From positions 62,001-126,000 of the forward strand of contig JAGOQM010000003.1 of assembly GCA_017991555.1 (NCBI GenBank): a stretch of 64,000 nucleotides of DNA, read 5' to 3'. A program made the translations under genes and the position numbers. Of the stretch, positions 27,639-38,645 are shown piece after piece. Below the pieces are notes generated by a model. The model was given only the letters and a program-made list of their open reading frames with translations. It ran no database searches and was not told the origin of the DNA. Position 1 is the first letter of the stretch; each line of letters opens with the position of its first letter. The stretch comes from Neisseriaceae bacterium. Its GTDB lineage: Bacteria; Pseudomonadota; Gammaproteobacteria; Burkholderiales; Neisseriaceae.

Positions 27639-27926
27639 TTATTCAATGACTTTGGGCACTAAATACAAACTATTTTGGACTTGAGGGGCAATTTCTTGAT
27701 ATGCTTTGTGATTGTCGACTTCTGTAACCACGTCGTCACGCAAACGCAAAGGGATTTCATGCGGGTGACTCATCGGCTCAACCCCATCGGTATTTACCGC
27801 CTGCATTTTTTCAATCATTTGAAAAATACTGTCCAGCTCGAGTTGCATCGCGCGACTTTCTGCCTCGGTAAGAGATAAACGAGACAGTTGGGCGATTTTT
27901 TCAACGTCGCTTTGATTGAAAGCCAT
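27639..27926 (-). CDS. gatC: Aspartyl/glutamyl-tRNA amidotransferase subunit C
   Basis: The 95-residue protein is the small GatC linker that wraps around GatA and stabilises GatB. The N-terminus VEKIAQLSRLSLTEAE and the GVEPMSHPHEIPLRLRDDVV segment near residue 50 are the family signature. It is the promoter-proximal gene of gatCAB and divergent from mreB, an arrangement common in betaproteobacteria. Confidence 0.93.
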   Translation of the reverse strand: MAFNQSDVEKIAQLSRLSLTEAESRAMQLELDSIFQMIEKMQAVNTDGVEPMSHPHEIPLRLRDDVVTEVDNHKAYQEIAPQVQNSLYLVPKVIE

Positions 27927-27945
27927 AAAAAATCCTCAAATACAG

Positions 27946-27974
27946 TTAGCAAATAAAAGAATCTAGGGTATCAT
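27946..27974 (+). promoter_or_regulatory. Probable mreB promoter
   Basis: TTAGCA (27946-27951) and TATCAT (27969-27974) are 17 bp apart in the gatC-mreB divergent region, about 135 bp before the mreB start. Confidence 0.4.
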
Positions 27975-27989
27975 AGCAAGCTATTTTGA

Positions 27990-29150
<1,161 letters not shown>

Positions 29151-29161
29151 CGTACGTCAAG

Positions 29162-30034
29162 ATGGCTTTTTTCTTGTCTCGTGCGCTAAAGCCAACCACT
29201 AAGATGGTCGTCCTCGTGACGGCCAGCTTAGGCTTATTGTTTGGCAGCAACCAATATCCGTTGACACAAACGGTTAGAAACGCGGTTTTATCCGTGCTTT
29301 ACCCCATTCAATGGCTAGCCAATGTGCCCCTTAACAGCTACCGCAGCGCTGAAATCTTTTTGACCAAGCAAAATCAGCTGCACCAAGAGGTGGTGACCCT
29401 CAAGGCAGACAACATCGCCTTACACATTCAAATGACCCAGCTCAAAACCCTACAACGGGAATTGGCCGAGCTTAAGTCGTTGCAACAGTTGGTTGACACC
29501 CCCCTGAGCGTCGTGACCAGCGCCCAAGTGGTGTCCAACGGCCGCGACCCCATCGCCAGTAAGCTATTATTGGACAAAGGCAGCGCCCACCAAATCAAAA
29601 CCGGACAGGTCGTCGTCGACAAAAACGGTCTGATTGGTCAAGTCACCAACATCCAAGCCTTTAGCGCCGAAGTCAGCATGGTGACCGACAACAAGCAGGT
29701 TGTGCCCATCATGGTGGAACGAACTGGCGAACGCGCCCTCTTATACGGTAACGGTCAGAATTTGGACCTGCGCTACTTCCCGATTGACGGTGATTTACAA
29801 GTGGGCGACCTACTGGTGACCTCTGGCCTAGACGACACCTACCCCGCAGGCATTCCTGTGGCCAAGGTCAACAGCGCCGAGAAAAACCTCGCCACCCCCT
29901 ATTATCGCACCAAGGTTAGCCCCTTGGCCGGCATTCATCGTGCCCGCTACGTGCTGATCTTGCCTCGTAATCAAGAAGCCCCTAGCGTCGCTGCGCCTGT
30001 CGCCACGACGCCAACGCCCCCTGTTCAAGAGTAA
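29162..30034 (+). CDS. mreC: Rod shape-determining protein MreC
   Basis: The 290-residue protein has an N-terminal membrane helix (VVLVTASLGLLFGS), a coiled coil at about residues 65-105 and a C-terminal beta domain. DKNGLIGQVTNIQAFSAEV and QVGDLLVTSGLDDTYPAGIPVA are the conserved periplasmic signature. MreC links cytoplasmic MreB to the PBP2-RodA synthase. It ends in a proline/alanine/threonine-rich tail. It starts 11 bp after mreB. Confidence 0.94.
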   Translation: MAFFLSRALKPTTKMVVLVTASLGLLFGSNQYPLTQTVRNAVLSVLYPIQWLANVPLNSYRSAEIFLTKQNQLHQEVVTLKADNIALHIQMTQLKTLQRELAELKSLQQLVDTPLSVVTSAQVVSNGRDPIASKLLLDKGSAHQIKTGQVVVDKNGLIGQVTNIQAFSAEVSMVTDNKQVVPIMVERTGERALLYGNGQNLDLRYFPIDGDLQVGDLLVTSGLDDTYPAGIPVAKVNSAEKNLATPYYRTKVSPLAGIHRARYVLILPRNQEAPSVAAPVATTPTPPVQE

Positions 30035-30040
30035 TCAACC

Positions 30041-30541
30041 ATGGAACACTTAAGCGATTACCGCAAACACATTCCGCTGCGTTGGATCTACTGTAGCTTC
30101 TTGGTCGCTATTTTTGTCGACCTGATTCCAACCGCGCAAACCGGCAGTATCCAGCTGATGCCCGACATCATGGCGCTGCTGATCTTATACTGGACCATCA
30201 ACCGTCCGCGCCAGTTTAATATTGGCTCGGCCTTTGTGCTGGGCCTGATCTCCGACATCGCTACCGGCAGTCCGCTGGGGCAGCACGCGCTGGCCTACAC
30301 CATTACAACTTATATTGTGATAAACCAGCAGCGTTACATCATCCTGTACCACTACGGCATTCAATCGATCGTGGCGCTGGGCACCCTCATGGGCAATCAG
30401 GTCATCATGTCGCTGATTCGGGTGATTTTTGACAACAAATATTCTGGCTGGGGCTCATTTTTGCCCCCCATTATTGGCGCCCTACTGTGGCCGCTGTTGA
30501 ACAAAATCATGATCACCCTCTACCGACCGCGTAAGAATTAG
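30041..30541 (+). CDS. mreD: Rod shape-determining membrane protein MreD
   Basis: The 166-residue protein has about five membrane helices. The motif WTINRPRQFNIGSAFVLGLISDIATGSPLGQHALAYT contains the conserved glycine/aspartate residues of MreD. It belongs to the MreBCD complex that positions the elongation machinery. It begins 6 bp after mreC and is followed 2 bp later by mrdA. Confidence 0.93.
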   Translation: MEHLSDYRKHIPLRWIYCSFLVAIFVDLIPTAQTGSIQLMPDIMALLILYWTINRPRQFNIGSAFVLGLISDIATGSPLGQHALAYTITTYIVINQQRYIILYHYGIQSIVALGTLMGNQVIMSLIRVIFDNKYSGWGSFLPPIIGALLWPLLNKIMITLYRPRKN

Positions 30542-30543
30542 CC

Positions 30544-32628
30544 ATGCATACGCCTCGCCACCACACCAAAAAATCGGCCAAGCAGGGCAACCAAGGCGAG
30601 CGTCAGTTCATCATTCGTTTGATGCTGGCGTTTGCCTTTATTGTGATCCTGTTCATTACCCTTGGCACGCGCTTCTTTTACCTCCAGGTTGTCAAATACG
30701 ACGACTACAGCACCCGTGCGCAAAACAACCGCATTTCGTTGATTCCCACGGCCCCCACCCGCGGCCTCATCGTCGACCGCAACGGCGTGGTGCTGGCGCG
30801 TAACTATGCCGCCTACAGCCTGGAGCTGATTCCGAATCAGCTGTCGGGCAAGATTGATGACACCATTGAGGCTTTACGCCCCTATGTCGACATCACCAAG
30901 GCAGACATGAAGCGCTTTCAGAAATTTCGGGCCGAATCGCGTTCTTTCGACAACATTCCGCTTAAGCTCAAACTCACCCAGCTTGAGGCCGACCGCCTAG
31001 CGCCGAACCTGTACCGCTTTCAAGGGGTCGAAATCAACGCCCGCTCGTTCCGTGAGTACCCTTACGCCGACCTAACCGCCCACGTACTGGGCTACATTGG
31101 CCGCATCAGCCAAAAAGACCAGGACAGGCTGATCGAAGAAGACAAGCTGGCGCTGTACCGCGGCTCGACCCACATCGGCAAAATTGGCCTCGAAGAATTT
31201 TACGAGTCCGAACTGCATGGCGTGCCCGGCTTTGAAGAAGTCGAAAAAGACGCCTTTGGCCAAGTGGTACGCGTACTGCGCACCACCGCCCCAGAAAGCG
31301 GCAACATGCTGCAACTGTCTTTAGACATCAAGCTACAGAAAAAAGCCGATGAGCTTTTGGGCGAGCGTCGTGGCGCCATTGTCGCCATCGACCCACAAAC
31401 CGGCGGCGTATTGGCCCTCGTGTCAAAACCCTCGTTTGACCCCAACCTATTCATCGACGGCATCGACACCGAAAGCTGGAAGAACCTCAACGAAAACCCC
31501 AACAAGCCGATGATTAACCGCGCCATTCGCGGCCTTTACCCACCGGGCTCGACGTTTAAGCCCTTCTTTGCCATGGCCGCTCTAGAAAGCGGCTCCGTCA
31601 GCCAAACCGAGGTTCGGGCCGCACCCGGCAGCTACAGCCTGCCTGGCTCAACCCACCAGTTCCGCGACTCGGTGCGCAGCGGCCACGGCTCGGCCAACCT
31701 GTCTAAAGCCATCACCGTGTCTTCCGACACCTTCTTCTACAAGCTGGGCTTTGAGATGGGCATCGACAAAATCCATCCTTACCTAGCCGAATTTGGCCTA
31801 GGCCAATACACCGGCATCGACTTACACAACGAGTCGCGCGGCATTTTGCCGTCGAAGGAATGGAAGGCCGAACGCTTTGCCAAATCCAAGCCCAACGTGC
31901 GCAACTGGACCTCAGCCGACACCGTCAACATCAGTATTGGCCAAGGCTACAACGCCTACACGCCACTACAAATGGCCAACGCCACCGCCATCTTGGCCAA
32001 CGGCGGCAAAGCCTTTAAGCCCCATTTGGTGCAATCGATACTGAACAGCCAAAGCAATCAGCGCACCCTAGTCGAAGCCACGCCCTCAAAGATTTTGCCG
32101 TTCAAGCAAAACAACTTTGACTACGTGCGCAACGCCATGGTCAACGTGATGAAGTCGGGCACCGGCCGCCGCATCGGCGCTGGCCTCCAGTACGAAATGG
32201 GGGGCAAAACCGGTACGGCCCAAGTGGTGCAGATTAAGCAAGGCGCGCGTTACAACGCCAGCGCACTGGCCGAGATTCACCGCGACCACTCGTGGTTCAT
32301 CGCCTTTGCCCCGGCCGACACGCCGCGCATTGCCATTGCCGTCATCGTCGAAAACGGTGGCTTTGGCGCCCGCGCCGCCGCGCCCATCGTGCGCGCACTG
32401 ACCGACTTCTACATGCTGTCCAGCCAGTACGATACCGCACCCGTGCCGACGCCGCTCTTAACCTCGCTGGCCGAAGACGTGCCCAATGGCCCGATTAAGT
32501 CCGGCCAAACCGTCGCCCAAGCGTTTCAAGCCCTACGCGGCCCCAGCGCACCCAGCCCAACCAATGCAGGCCCTGCCGTCACCGAAACACCCGTCAGCAC
32601 CGTAGCACCCAAGAAGGACACGCCATGA
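30544..32628 (+). CDS. mrdA: Penicillin-binding protein 2, peptidoglycan transpeptidase
   Basis: The 694-residue class B penicillin-binding protein has one N-terminal membrane anchor (about residues 28-47), a pedestal domain and a C-terminal transpeptidase domain. The active-site motifs are STFK near residue 338, SSD near residue 394 and KTGT near residue 556. It cross-links peptidoglycan during elongation with RodA. A low-complexity Pro/Ala/Thr tail of about 50 residues follows the catalytic domain. Its end overlaps the rodA start by 4 bp. Confidence 0.96.
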   Translation: MHTPRHHTKKSAKQGNQGERQFIIRLMLAFAFIVILFITLGTRFFYLQVVKYDDYSTRAQNNRISLIPTAPTRGLIVDRNGVVLARNYAAYSLELIPNQLSGKIDDTIEALRPYVDITKADMKRFQKFRAESRSFDNIPLKLKLTQLEADRLAPNLYRFQGVEINARSFREYPYADLTAHVLGYIGRISQKDQDRLIEEDKLALYRGSTHIGKIGLEEFYESELHGVPGFEEVEKDAFGQVVRVLRTTAPESGNMLQLSLDIKLQKKADELLGERRGAIVAIDPQTGGVLALVSKPSFDPNLFIDGIDTESWKNLNENPNKPMINRAIRGLYPPGSTFKPFFAMAALESGSVSQTEVRAAPGSYSLPGSTHQFRDSVRSGHGSANLSKAITVSSDTFFYKLGFEMGIDKIHPYLAEFGLGQYTGIDLHNESRGILPSKEWKAERFAKSKPNVRNWTSADTVNISIGQGYNAYTPLQMANATAILANGGKAFKPHLVQSILNSQSNQRTLVEATPSKILPFKQNNFDYVRNAMVNVMKSGTGRRIGAGLQYEMGGKTGTAQVVQIKQGARYNASALAEIHRDHSWFIAFAPADTPRIAIAVIVENGGFGARAAAPIVRALTDFYMLSSQYDTAPVPTPLLTSLAEDVPNGPIKSGQTVAQAFQALRGPSAPSPTNAGPAVTETPVSTVAPKKDTP

Positions 32629-33740
32629 ACGACCGCACCAATCACTCTCCCTGGCAGCGCTTTTGGCACAGCTTTGTGGCCCCCTTCGACTGGTGGCTGA
32701 TGAGCAGCGTCATCGTGATTTTAATCGTCAGCTTCTTCTTGCTGTATTCGGCCGACGGCCAAACCTTTGGCCAAATCGCCAACAAAGGCATCCACACCGT
32801 GATGGGCTTCATCGTGATGTGGGTACTGGCCAAAACGCGGCCGCAGTTTTTAAGTAACTTCGCCCTGCCGTTGTACCTTATTGGCGTGGTGTTACTGGTG
32901 GGGGTGGAGCTATTTGGCATCACCGTCAACGGCTCGACCCGCTGGCTTAACCTGGGCATCGCCCGCATTCAGCCTTCTGAGGTGATGAAAATCGGCGTGC
33001 CGATGATGGTGGCGTGGTATTTCCAGCGCAAAGAGCTGGAGCTTAACTGGCGTCATTACTTAGTAGCCCTGCTCATCATCATGGTGCCCGGCGCCTTAAT
33101 CCTCAAACAGCCCGACCTGGGCACCGCCATGCTGATCATGTCAGCCGGTATTTTTGTGATTTTCTTTGCCGGCCTGCCGTGGAAGGTCATCATCGCCGCC
33201 GTGGTGTCGGCCATTTTTGCCCTACCACTGGTGTGGCTGTACGGCATGCACGAATACCAACAAACGCGCGTGCTGACCTTGCTCGACCCCACCAAGGATT
33301 CTCTGGGCGCGGGCTATCACATCATTCAGTCCACCATCGCCATCGGCTCGGGCGGCGTGTTTGGTAAAGGTTGGCTCAACGGCACCCAAACCCACCTAAG
33401 CTACATTCCCGAGCGCACCACCGACTTTATTTTCGCGGTGTACAGCGAAGAGTTTGGGCTGGTCGGTAACATTCTGTTGTTAATTGCCTACTTGGTGATC
33501 CTAGGCCGCGGCCTAGTGATTGCTGCCAAAGCCCCCACCCTCTATGGCAAGCTGCTGGCCAGCGCCCTAACCATGACCTTCTTCTGCTACGCATTTGTGA
33601 ATATGGGCATGGTGAGTGGTATTTTACCCGTTGTGGGTGTACCCTTACCGCTAATGAGCTATGGCGGCACATCGACCCTGTCGATCACCATCATCATTGG
33701 CTTGTTAATGGGCATTGGTAACCAACGCTTATCACACTAA
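32625..33740 (+). CDS. rodA: Peptidoglycan glycosyltransferase RodA
   Basis: The 371-residue SEDS-family membrane protein polymerises glycan strands with PBP2. Conserved features include GSTRWLNLGIARIQPSEVMKIG near residue 104, LKQPDLGTAM near residue 162, the catalytic region SIAIGSGG-like in STIAIGSGGVFGKGW near residue 240, and PLPLMSYGGTS near residue 343. The start overlaps the mrdA stop (ATGA), so the synthase pair is translationally coupled. Confidence 0.95.
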   Translation: MNDRTNHSPWQRFWHSFVAPFDWWLMSSVIVILIVSFFLLYSADGQTFGQIANKGIHTVMGFIVMWVLAKTRPQFLSNFALPLYLIGVVLLVGVELFGITVNGSTRWLNLGIARIQPSEVMKIGVPMMVAWYFQRKELELNWRHYLVALLIIMVPGALILKQPDLGTAMLIMSAGIFVIFFAGLPWKVIIAAVVSAIFALPLVWLYGMHEYQQTRVLTLLDPTKDSLGAGYHIIQSTIAIGSGGVFGKGWLNGTQTHLSYIPERTTDFIFAVYSEEFGLVGNILLLIAYLVILGRGLVIAAKAPTLYGKLLASALTMTFFCYAFVNMGMVSGILPVVGVPLPLMSYGGTSTLSITIIIGLLMGIGNQRLSH

Positions 33741-33762
33741 CGATGCAAGAAAGGCGACGTCT

Positions 33763-34392
33763 ATGAGTTTAGAAATCATCAAAATTTTGGTGGCTTTAAT
33801 CGTCTTAATGAACCCTTTGGGCGCCATTCCGCTGTTTTTAAACCTCACCGCCGACAACAGCGCCCAAGAACGGCAAGCCATTGCCAAAGTCGCCGCCATT
33901 GCGGTGGCCATCGGCATCTTGATTTTTGCCCTATTCGGCAATGGCTTACTGAAAGCGCTGAACATCAGCATTGGCTCGTTCCAGATTGGCGGCGGCATTT
34001 TGGTGTTGCTCATCGCCATCAGCATGATGAACCCCAAATCGTCTAACACCACCGAAGCCACCAAGGAAGAACACAAAGAAGCCAAGGACAAAGAGAACAT
34101 CTCCGTCGTGCCGCTGGCCATCCCCTTATTATTTGGCCCTGGCGCCATCTCGACGGTGATCATTTATTCTTCCACCGCCAACGGCTTTTGGGAAATGGCG
34201 CAGCTGTGCCTGGCCGGCATCATCGCCGCCTTTGTCTGCTACCTCGCCATGGTTTCCGCCACGCCGCTACGTAGGCTATTAGGCAAAACCGGCATCAACA
34301 TCATCGGCCGCGTCATGGGCCTCATCCTAGCCGCCGTATCGATCGAGATCATCGTCAACGGCCTTAAAAACGTGTTCCCACAGCTAATGTAA
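33763..34392 (+). CDS. MarC/UPF0056-family membrane protein
   Basis: The 209-residue protein has six membrane helices and the MarC features LMNPLGAIPLFL near residue 17 and ISVVPLAIPLLFGPGAISTVI near residue 113. The family is widespread and, despite its name, is not shown to confer multiple antibiotic resistance. A charged loop of Glu/Lys (about residues 93-110) separates the two halves. The start at 33763 has AAAGG upstream; the frame extends into rodA without family similarity. It may be co-transcribed with rodA. Confidence 0.87.
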   Translation: MSLEIIKILVALIVLMNPLGAIPLFLNLTADNSAQERQAIAKVAAIAVAIGILIFALFGNGLLKALNISIGSFQIGGGILVLLIAISMMNPKSSNTTEATKEEHKEAKDKENISVVPLAIPLLFGPGAISTVIIYSSTANGFWEMAQLCLAGIIAAFVCYLAMVSATPLRRLLGKTGINIIGRVMGLILAAVSIEIIVNGLKNVFPQLM

Positions 34393-34412
34393 ACGCCCAC
34401 AAAATCCACCCT

Positions 34413-34436
34413 ACGGCCCCAGCGCCGTAGGGTGGG
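34413..34436. repeat. Palindromic intergenic repeat
   Basis: CCCTACGGC and GCCGTAGGG form a perfect 9-bp inverted repeat around 6 bases, followed by TGGGCAAGCCC. The GCCGTAGGGTGGG core recurs in altered form at 49698 and 51320, so this belongs to a dispersed repeat family. It may double as a terminator for the rodA-marC transcript. Confidence 0.65.
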
Positions 34437-34553
34437 CAAGCCCAGTCTACCCGCCAAAACACCCGCAACGCCAACAAAAAAGCCCCCTCTACCCATCCCC
34501 CACGCACTGTGTCAAAATAAACCCAATCAACCAACCTAACCGCAAGGCCCATA

Positions 34554-35768
34554 ATGCAAATCTATTTGGTCGGTGGCGCCGTGCGCGACCAGCTCCTTAA
34601 CCGCAAAGTGTTTGACCGCGACTGGGTCGTGGTCGGCGCCCGCGTGGACGACATGCTCAAGCAAGGCTATCAGCCCGTTGGCAAAGACTTTCCCGTGTTT
34701 TTACACCCCAAAACGCACGAAGAATACGCCCTCGCCCGCACCGAACGTAAAACCCACGCCGGCTATACCGGCTTTACCGTTCACGCCGACCCCAGCGTTA
34801 CCCTCGAAGAAGACCTTGCCCGCCGCGACCTCACCATCAACGCCATGGCGCAAGCCCAAGACGGCACCCTCATCGACCCCTATGGCGGCCAGGCCGACCT
34901 AAGCCAAGGCCTGTTGCGCCACGTCAGCGACGCCTTTGTCGAAGACCCGGTGCGCATTTTACGCATCGCCCGCTTTGCCGCCCGTTACGGCTTTGCCGTT
35001 GCCCCCGAAACCATGACGCTGATGCAAGCGATGGTCAACAGCGGCGAAGTCGATGCCCTCGTGGCCGAGCGGGTGTGGCAAGAGCTGGCCAAAGCCTTAA
35101 TGGAACCCAAGCCAGAGCTATTCTTTGAGGTGCTGCGCCAATGCGGCGCCCTCGCCGTGCTCATGCCCGAAGTCGACGCACTTTGGGGCGTGCCGCAGCG
35201 TGCCGATTACCACCCCGAGGTCGACACCGGCATTCACACCATGATGGTGTTACAGCAGGCCGTACAGCAAGGCCTAGGCCTGCCGCAGCGCTTCGCTGCC
35301 CTTACCCACGATCTGGGCAAGGCCAAAACCCCAGCACACATCCTGCCGCGCCACCACGGCCACGACCACGGCGGCCTTGCCCCCCTCGACGACTTAGCCA
35401 AGCGCCTGCGCGTGCCCAGCGACTGTTACGAGCTAGCAAAAATGACGGTGCGCGAACATATTTTGATCCACAGCGTCAACGAACTCAAAGCCAAGACCGT
35501 GCTGGCCTTGCTCATGCGCTGCGACGTCATCCGCCGCCCAGAGCGCTTTAAAGACATGCTGGCCGTGTGCCAGGCCGACGCCCAAGGCCGCCTAGGCCTT
35601 GAAACCCAACCCTATCCCCAGCGCGCCCAATGGGCAAGCTACGCCGACGCCGTCCTCGCCGTCGACGCCGGCGACATCGCCCAAGCCTGCACCGACAAAA
35701 GCGACATCCCCGAGCGCATTGCCGCCGCCCGACTCAAAGCGCTGCAAGCCCTCCACACCAAAGGTTAA
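34554..35768 (+). CDS. cca: CCA-adding tRNA nucleotidyltransferase with HD domain
   Basis: The 404-residue enzyme completes the 3' CCA of tRNAs. [12 protein letters not shown] is the start of the nucleotidyltransferase domain, with the catalytic aspartates in [20 protein letters not shown] near residue 96 and [14 protein letters not shown] near residue 131 are the fingerprint motifs. The C-terminal HD domain ([11 protein letters not shown] near residue 250, followed by HHGHDH) gives the phosphatase/phosphodiesterase activity of the bifunctional proteobacterial form. glnD follows 5 bp later. Confidence 0.95.
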   Translation: MQIYLVGGAVRDQLLNRKVFDRDWVVVGARVDDMLKQGYQPVGKDFPVFLHPKTHEEYALARTERKTHAGYTGFTVHADPSVTLEEDLARRDLTINAMAQAQDGTLIDPYGGQADLSQGLLRHVSDAFVEDPVRILRIARFAARYGFAVAPETMTLMQAMVNSGEVDALVAERVWQELAKALMEPKPELFFEVLRQCGALAVLMPEVDALWGVPQRADYHPEVDTGIHTMMVLQQAVQQGLGLPQRFAALTHDLGKAKTPAHILPRHHGHDHGGLAPLDDLAKRLRVPSDCYELAKMTVREHILIHSVNELKAKTVLALLMRCDVIRRPERFKDMLAVCQADAQGRLGLETQPYPQRAQWASYADAVLAVDAGDIAQACTDKSDIPERIAAARLKALQALHTKG

Positions 35769-35773
35769 CCATC

Positions 35774-38338
35774 ATGATGCTGCCCGACTTTGCCCAAGCC
35801 CCCGCCCAGGCCTTTCAACAACAAAAGGCCAAGCTCATCGCCAACTACGAGCGCACCCAGCAGCCTCTGGTGTTTTTACAGGCCCACACGCAAAGTCTGG
35901 ATCAACTGCTATGGGGCCTCTGGCAGCCCTTGTTTAAACAAGAACAGCTGGCCCTGGTCGCCATTGGCGGCTTTGGCCGCGCCGAAACCTACCCCCAGTC
36001 CGACCTCGACCTCGCCATCGTCGCCCCCGCCCCGCTGAACGAAGCCGAACAGGCCAAGGCCAGTCAATTCGTGCAGGTGCTATGGGACATGGGCCTCATG
36101 CCGGCGATTAAGGTTGGCTCGCTCGACCAACTGGCACAAAGCGCCGAAGCAGACCTAACCAGCGACACCGCCTTTCTAGAAGGCCGCTTTTTATGCGGCA
36201 GCAAGCCGCTGGCCGAAGCCTTGCTGACCCAAATCACCAACCAGCGCGACGTGGTCAACTTTATCGAAAGCAAGTTGCTGGAACAGGAACAACGGCAAAT
36301 CACCTCGCAGGCTTCTGGCAGCCTGCTCGAGCCCAACATCAAAACCGCCCCCGGCGGCCTCCGCGACCTACACGTGATTCTGTGGCTGGCCAAAGCGCAA
36401 GGCCTCAAGCCCCACTTCAGCAGCCTGGTGCACTCCAAATTACTGTCCTGGACCGAAGCCCGCCTGCTCACCTTTGCGCACAAGCAGCTGGCCAAAATTC
36501 GCATTCAGCTGCACCTGAGCGCCGGCCGCGCCGAAGAGCGCATTATTTTTGACCTACAAACCAAAATAGCCGAGGCCATGGGCTATAAGGACGACGAGCA
36601 GCAAATCAAAAGCGAAAAGCTGATGAAGCAGTTTTTTCGCGCCACCAAAGTCGTCAAGCAGCTAAACGGCATCCTCAAGCCCACCCTCATCAGCCGCGTC
36701 TATCAGCCGTGGCCCCGCATCACCAAAAACCTGTCCGAGCATTTTTATCAGGTCGGCAGCCTCATCAGCGCCGAAGACCTCAGCATCTTTAAAAAACAGC
36801 CCGCAACCATCTTCGCCCTGTTTAACCTAGTGCAAACCAACCCCGACCTCACCGGCATCGCCCCGCGCGCGCTACGGGCCGTGTGGCTGGCCAGCCTCAA
36901 CATTGACCAAACCTTTTACGACAACCCACAAAACCGGCACCAGTTTGTGCAGTTTTTTAGAAACGGCCGCGGCCTCACCCACTTACTGCGCGCCCTAAAC
37001 CTATACGGCCTCCTCGGGCGCTATCTGCCCGCCTTTGGCAAAATCGTCGGCCACATGCAGCACGACCTCTTTCACGTTTACCCCGTCGACGAGCACATCC
37101 TCATGGTGGTGCGCAACATGCGCCGCCTCGCCATCGACGCCCACAGCCACGAGCTGCCATTTGCCTCCGACCTGATGCAGCACTTCGACAAAAAGCCCAT
37201 TTTGTACCTAGCCGCCTTTTTTCACGACATCGCCAAAGGCCGCGGCGGCGACCATGCCCAGCTAGGCATACAAGACGCCCAAACCTTTGCCGAAGACCAC
37301 TTTTTAGACGCCGACGAAACCGCCCTCTTAACCTGGCTGGTGGAAGACCATCTAGTGATGTCGATCACCGCCCAAAAAGAAGACATTCAAAGCCCCGAAG
37401 TCATCCAGCGATTTTGCGATCGGGTTCAAACCAAAGAACGGTTAGTAGCGCTTTACCTGCTCACCGTCGCCGACATCCGCGGCACCAACCCCAAAATCTG
37501 GAACAACTGGAAGGCCAGCCTATTACACAGCCTGTTTCAAGCCGCGATCAAACACTTCAACGGCGACCAGCAGTCGGAACAAGACCTCAACCACAGCCGC
37601 CAGCAAAAGGCCTTATTTAACCTGATGCAGCAAGACGTCAGCCTCAAACAGCAGCGCGCCCTCTGGCAGGCGCTGGGCGAAGCCTATTTTGCCCGCCATC
37701 GCAGCAAAGAAATCGAATGGCACACCTCGCTTCTGGCCGGCAAGCTCGAGCAAAGCCAAGTGGCCATTCGGCGCCTGCCCGAGCAAGACGCCATCCAAGT
37801 CATGGTGTACATGCCCACCCAACCGAAGCTGTTTGCGCAGCTGTGCCTGATCTTTACCCAACAACAACTGCCGATTCTGGCCGCCAAGGTGTTCACCACC
37901 GCCAACGACTATGCCCTCGACAGCTTTATTTTGCACACCCCCTACGGCAACGAAGCCGAAACCATGGCCTACATCGAAGCAACGCTCATAGAGGCCCTAC
38001 AGGCGTTTATTCACGGCGAGCTATGCCCTATCTACAACATGACGCTTAAAAGCCCCAGCAGGCGCGCCAAACACTTCCCAATCAGCTCGCGCATCACCTT
38101 CACCCCCGAGGACACGCCCAACGCCTACACCCTCGACGTGATCACCGGCGACAAGGTCGGCCTACTCGCCGGCATCGCCCACGTACTGAGCCAGTTTAAC
38201 GTCAGCATTTGGCACGCCAAGATCAGCACCCTCGACGCCCGTGCCGAAGACAGCTTTTTAATTAAGGGCGACGACCTAGACGATGCCAAAAAGCGCCTGG
38301 CCCTAAAACAGGCCTTATTGAACGTGATCGACCGTTAA
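35774..38338 (+). CDS. glnD: Bifunctional uridylyltransferase / uridylyl-removing enzyme
   Basis: The 854-residue protein senses glutamine and (de)uridylylates PII proteins. The domains in order are a nucleotidyltransferase (AIGGFGRAETYPQSDLDLAI near residue 60), a linker domain, an HD domain (FFHDIAKGRGGDHAQLG near residue 485) and two C-terminal ACT domains (the last starting near residue 785 with LDVITGDKVGLLAGIAHVL). The start is one of two adjacent ATGs at 35774/35777; the long upstream Arg-rich frame is out-of-frame reading of cca. Cca-glnD adjacency suggests one transcript. Confidence 0.95.
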   Translation: MMLPDFAQAPAQAFQQQKAKLIANYERTQQPLVFLQAHTQSLDQLLWGLWQPLFKQEQLALVAIGGFGRAETYPQSDLDLAIVAPAPLNEAEQAKASQFVQVLWDMGLMPAIKVGSLDQLAQSAEADLTSDTAFLEGRFLCGSKPLAEALLTQITNQRDVVNFIESKLLEQEQRQITSQASGSLLEPNIKTAPGGLRDLHVILWLAKAQGLKPHFSSLVHSKLLSWTEARLLTFAHKQLAKIRIQLHLSAGRAEERIIFDLQTKIAEAMGYKDDEQQIKSEKLMKQFFRATKVVKQLNGILKPTLISRVYQPWPRITKNLSEHFYQVGSLISAEDLSIFKKQPATIFALFNLVQTNPDLTGIAPRALRAVWLASLNIDQTFYDNPQNRHQFVQFFRNGRGLTHLLRALNLYGLLGRYLPAFGKIVGHMQHDLFHVYPVDEHILMVVRNMRRLAIDAHSHELPFASDLMQHFDKKPILYLAAFFHDIAKGRGGDHAQLGIQDAQTFAEDHFLDADETALLTWLVEDHLVMSITAQKEDIQSPEVIQRFCDRVQTKERLVALYLLTVADIRGTNPKIWNNWKASLLHSLFQAAIKHFNGDQQSEQDLNHSRQQKALFNLMQQDVSLKQQRALWQALGEAYFARHRSKEIEWHTSLLAGKLEQSQVAIRRLPEQDAIQVMVYMPTQPKLFAQLCLIFTQQQLPILAAKVFTTANDYALDSFILHTPYGNEAETMAYIEATLIEALQAFIHGELCPIYNMTLKSPSRRAKHFPISSRITFTPEDTPNAYTLDVITGDKVGLLAGIAHVLSQFNVSIWHAKISTLDARAEDSFLIKGDDLDDAKKRLALKQALLNVIDR

Positions 38339-38489
38339 TCTGGGGGGTTAACGATAAAATCAGGCCCACCCCAAACACCGCGCCAGCCCTTATGCGGCCA
38401 AGATCGAGGCCAAACGGCAAAACGGCTGTTTTAAATTAGGTGTAAAAGCAGCAACTTATATTTTTTTGGAATTATTTTGCACAAAAGGC

Positions 38490-38518
38490 TTGCCAAGAAG
38501 ACGGTTTTTCGACATAAT
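38490..38518 (+). promoter_or_regulatory. Promoter of the tRNA-Thr gene
   Basis: TTGCCA (38490-38495) and CATAAT (38513-38518) are separated by 17 bp, ending 11 bp before the mature tRNA 5' end, so transcription would begin very near the tRNA. Confidence 0.65.
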
Positions 38519-38529
38519 TCGTCTCCATC

Positions 38530-38605
38530 GCCGGTGTAGCTCAGTTGGTAGAGCAGCTGACTTGTAATCAGAAGGTCCCGAGTTCGACTCTTGGTACCGG
38601 CACCA
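38530..38605 (+). tRNA. tRNA-Thr (anticodon TGT)
   Basis: The 76-base cloverleaf is complete with encoded CCA. The acceptor stem is GCCGGTG/TACCGGC, the D arm GCTC...GAGC, the anticodon loop CTTGTAA at 38561-38567 with TGT at 38563-38565, and the T loop TTCGACT. The base pair 27-43 at the foot of the anticodon stem is a G-A mismatch. It marks the left edge of the AT-rich accessory region. Confidence 0.95.
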
Positions 38606-38612
38606 GTATCAT

Positions 38613-38645
38613 AAAAATAGCCCAGACAATGTCTGGGCTATTTTT
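38613..38645 (+). terminator. Terminator after tRNA-Thr
   Basis: AAAAATAGCCCAGAC and GTCTGGGCTATTTTT pair along 15 bp with a 3-base loop, 7 bp after the CCA end, followed by ATTTC. Confidence 0.92.

Noticed and set aside
35141..35551. Long Arg/Pro-rich open frame inside cca
   Set aside because: Alternative-frame reading of a GC-rich gene; no ribosome site and no recognisable product.
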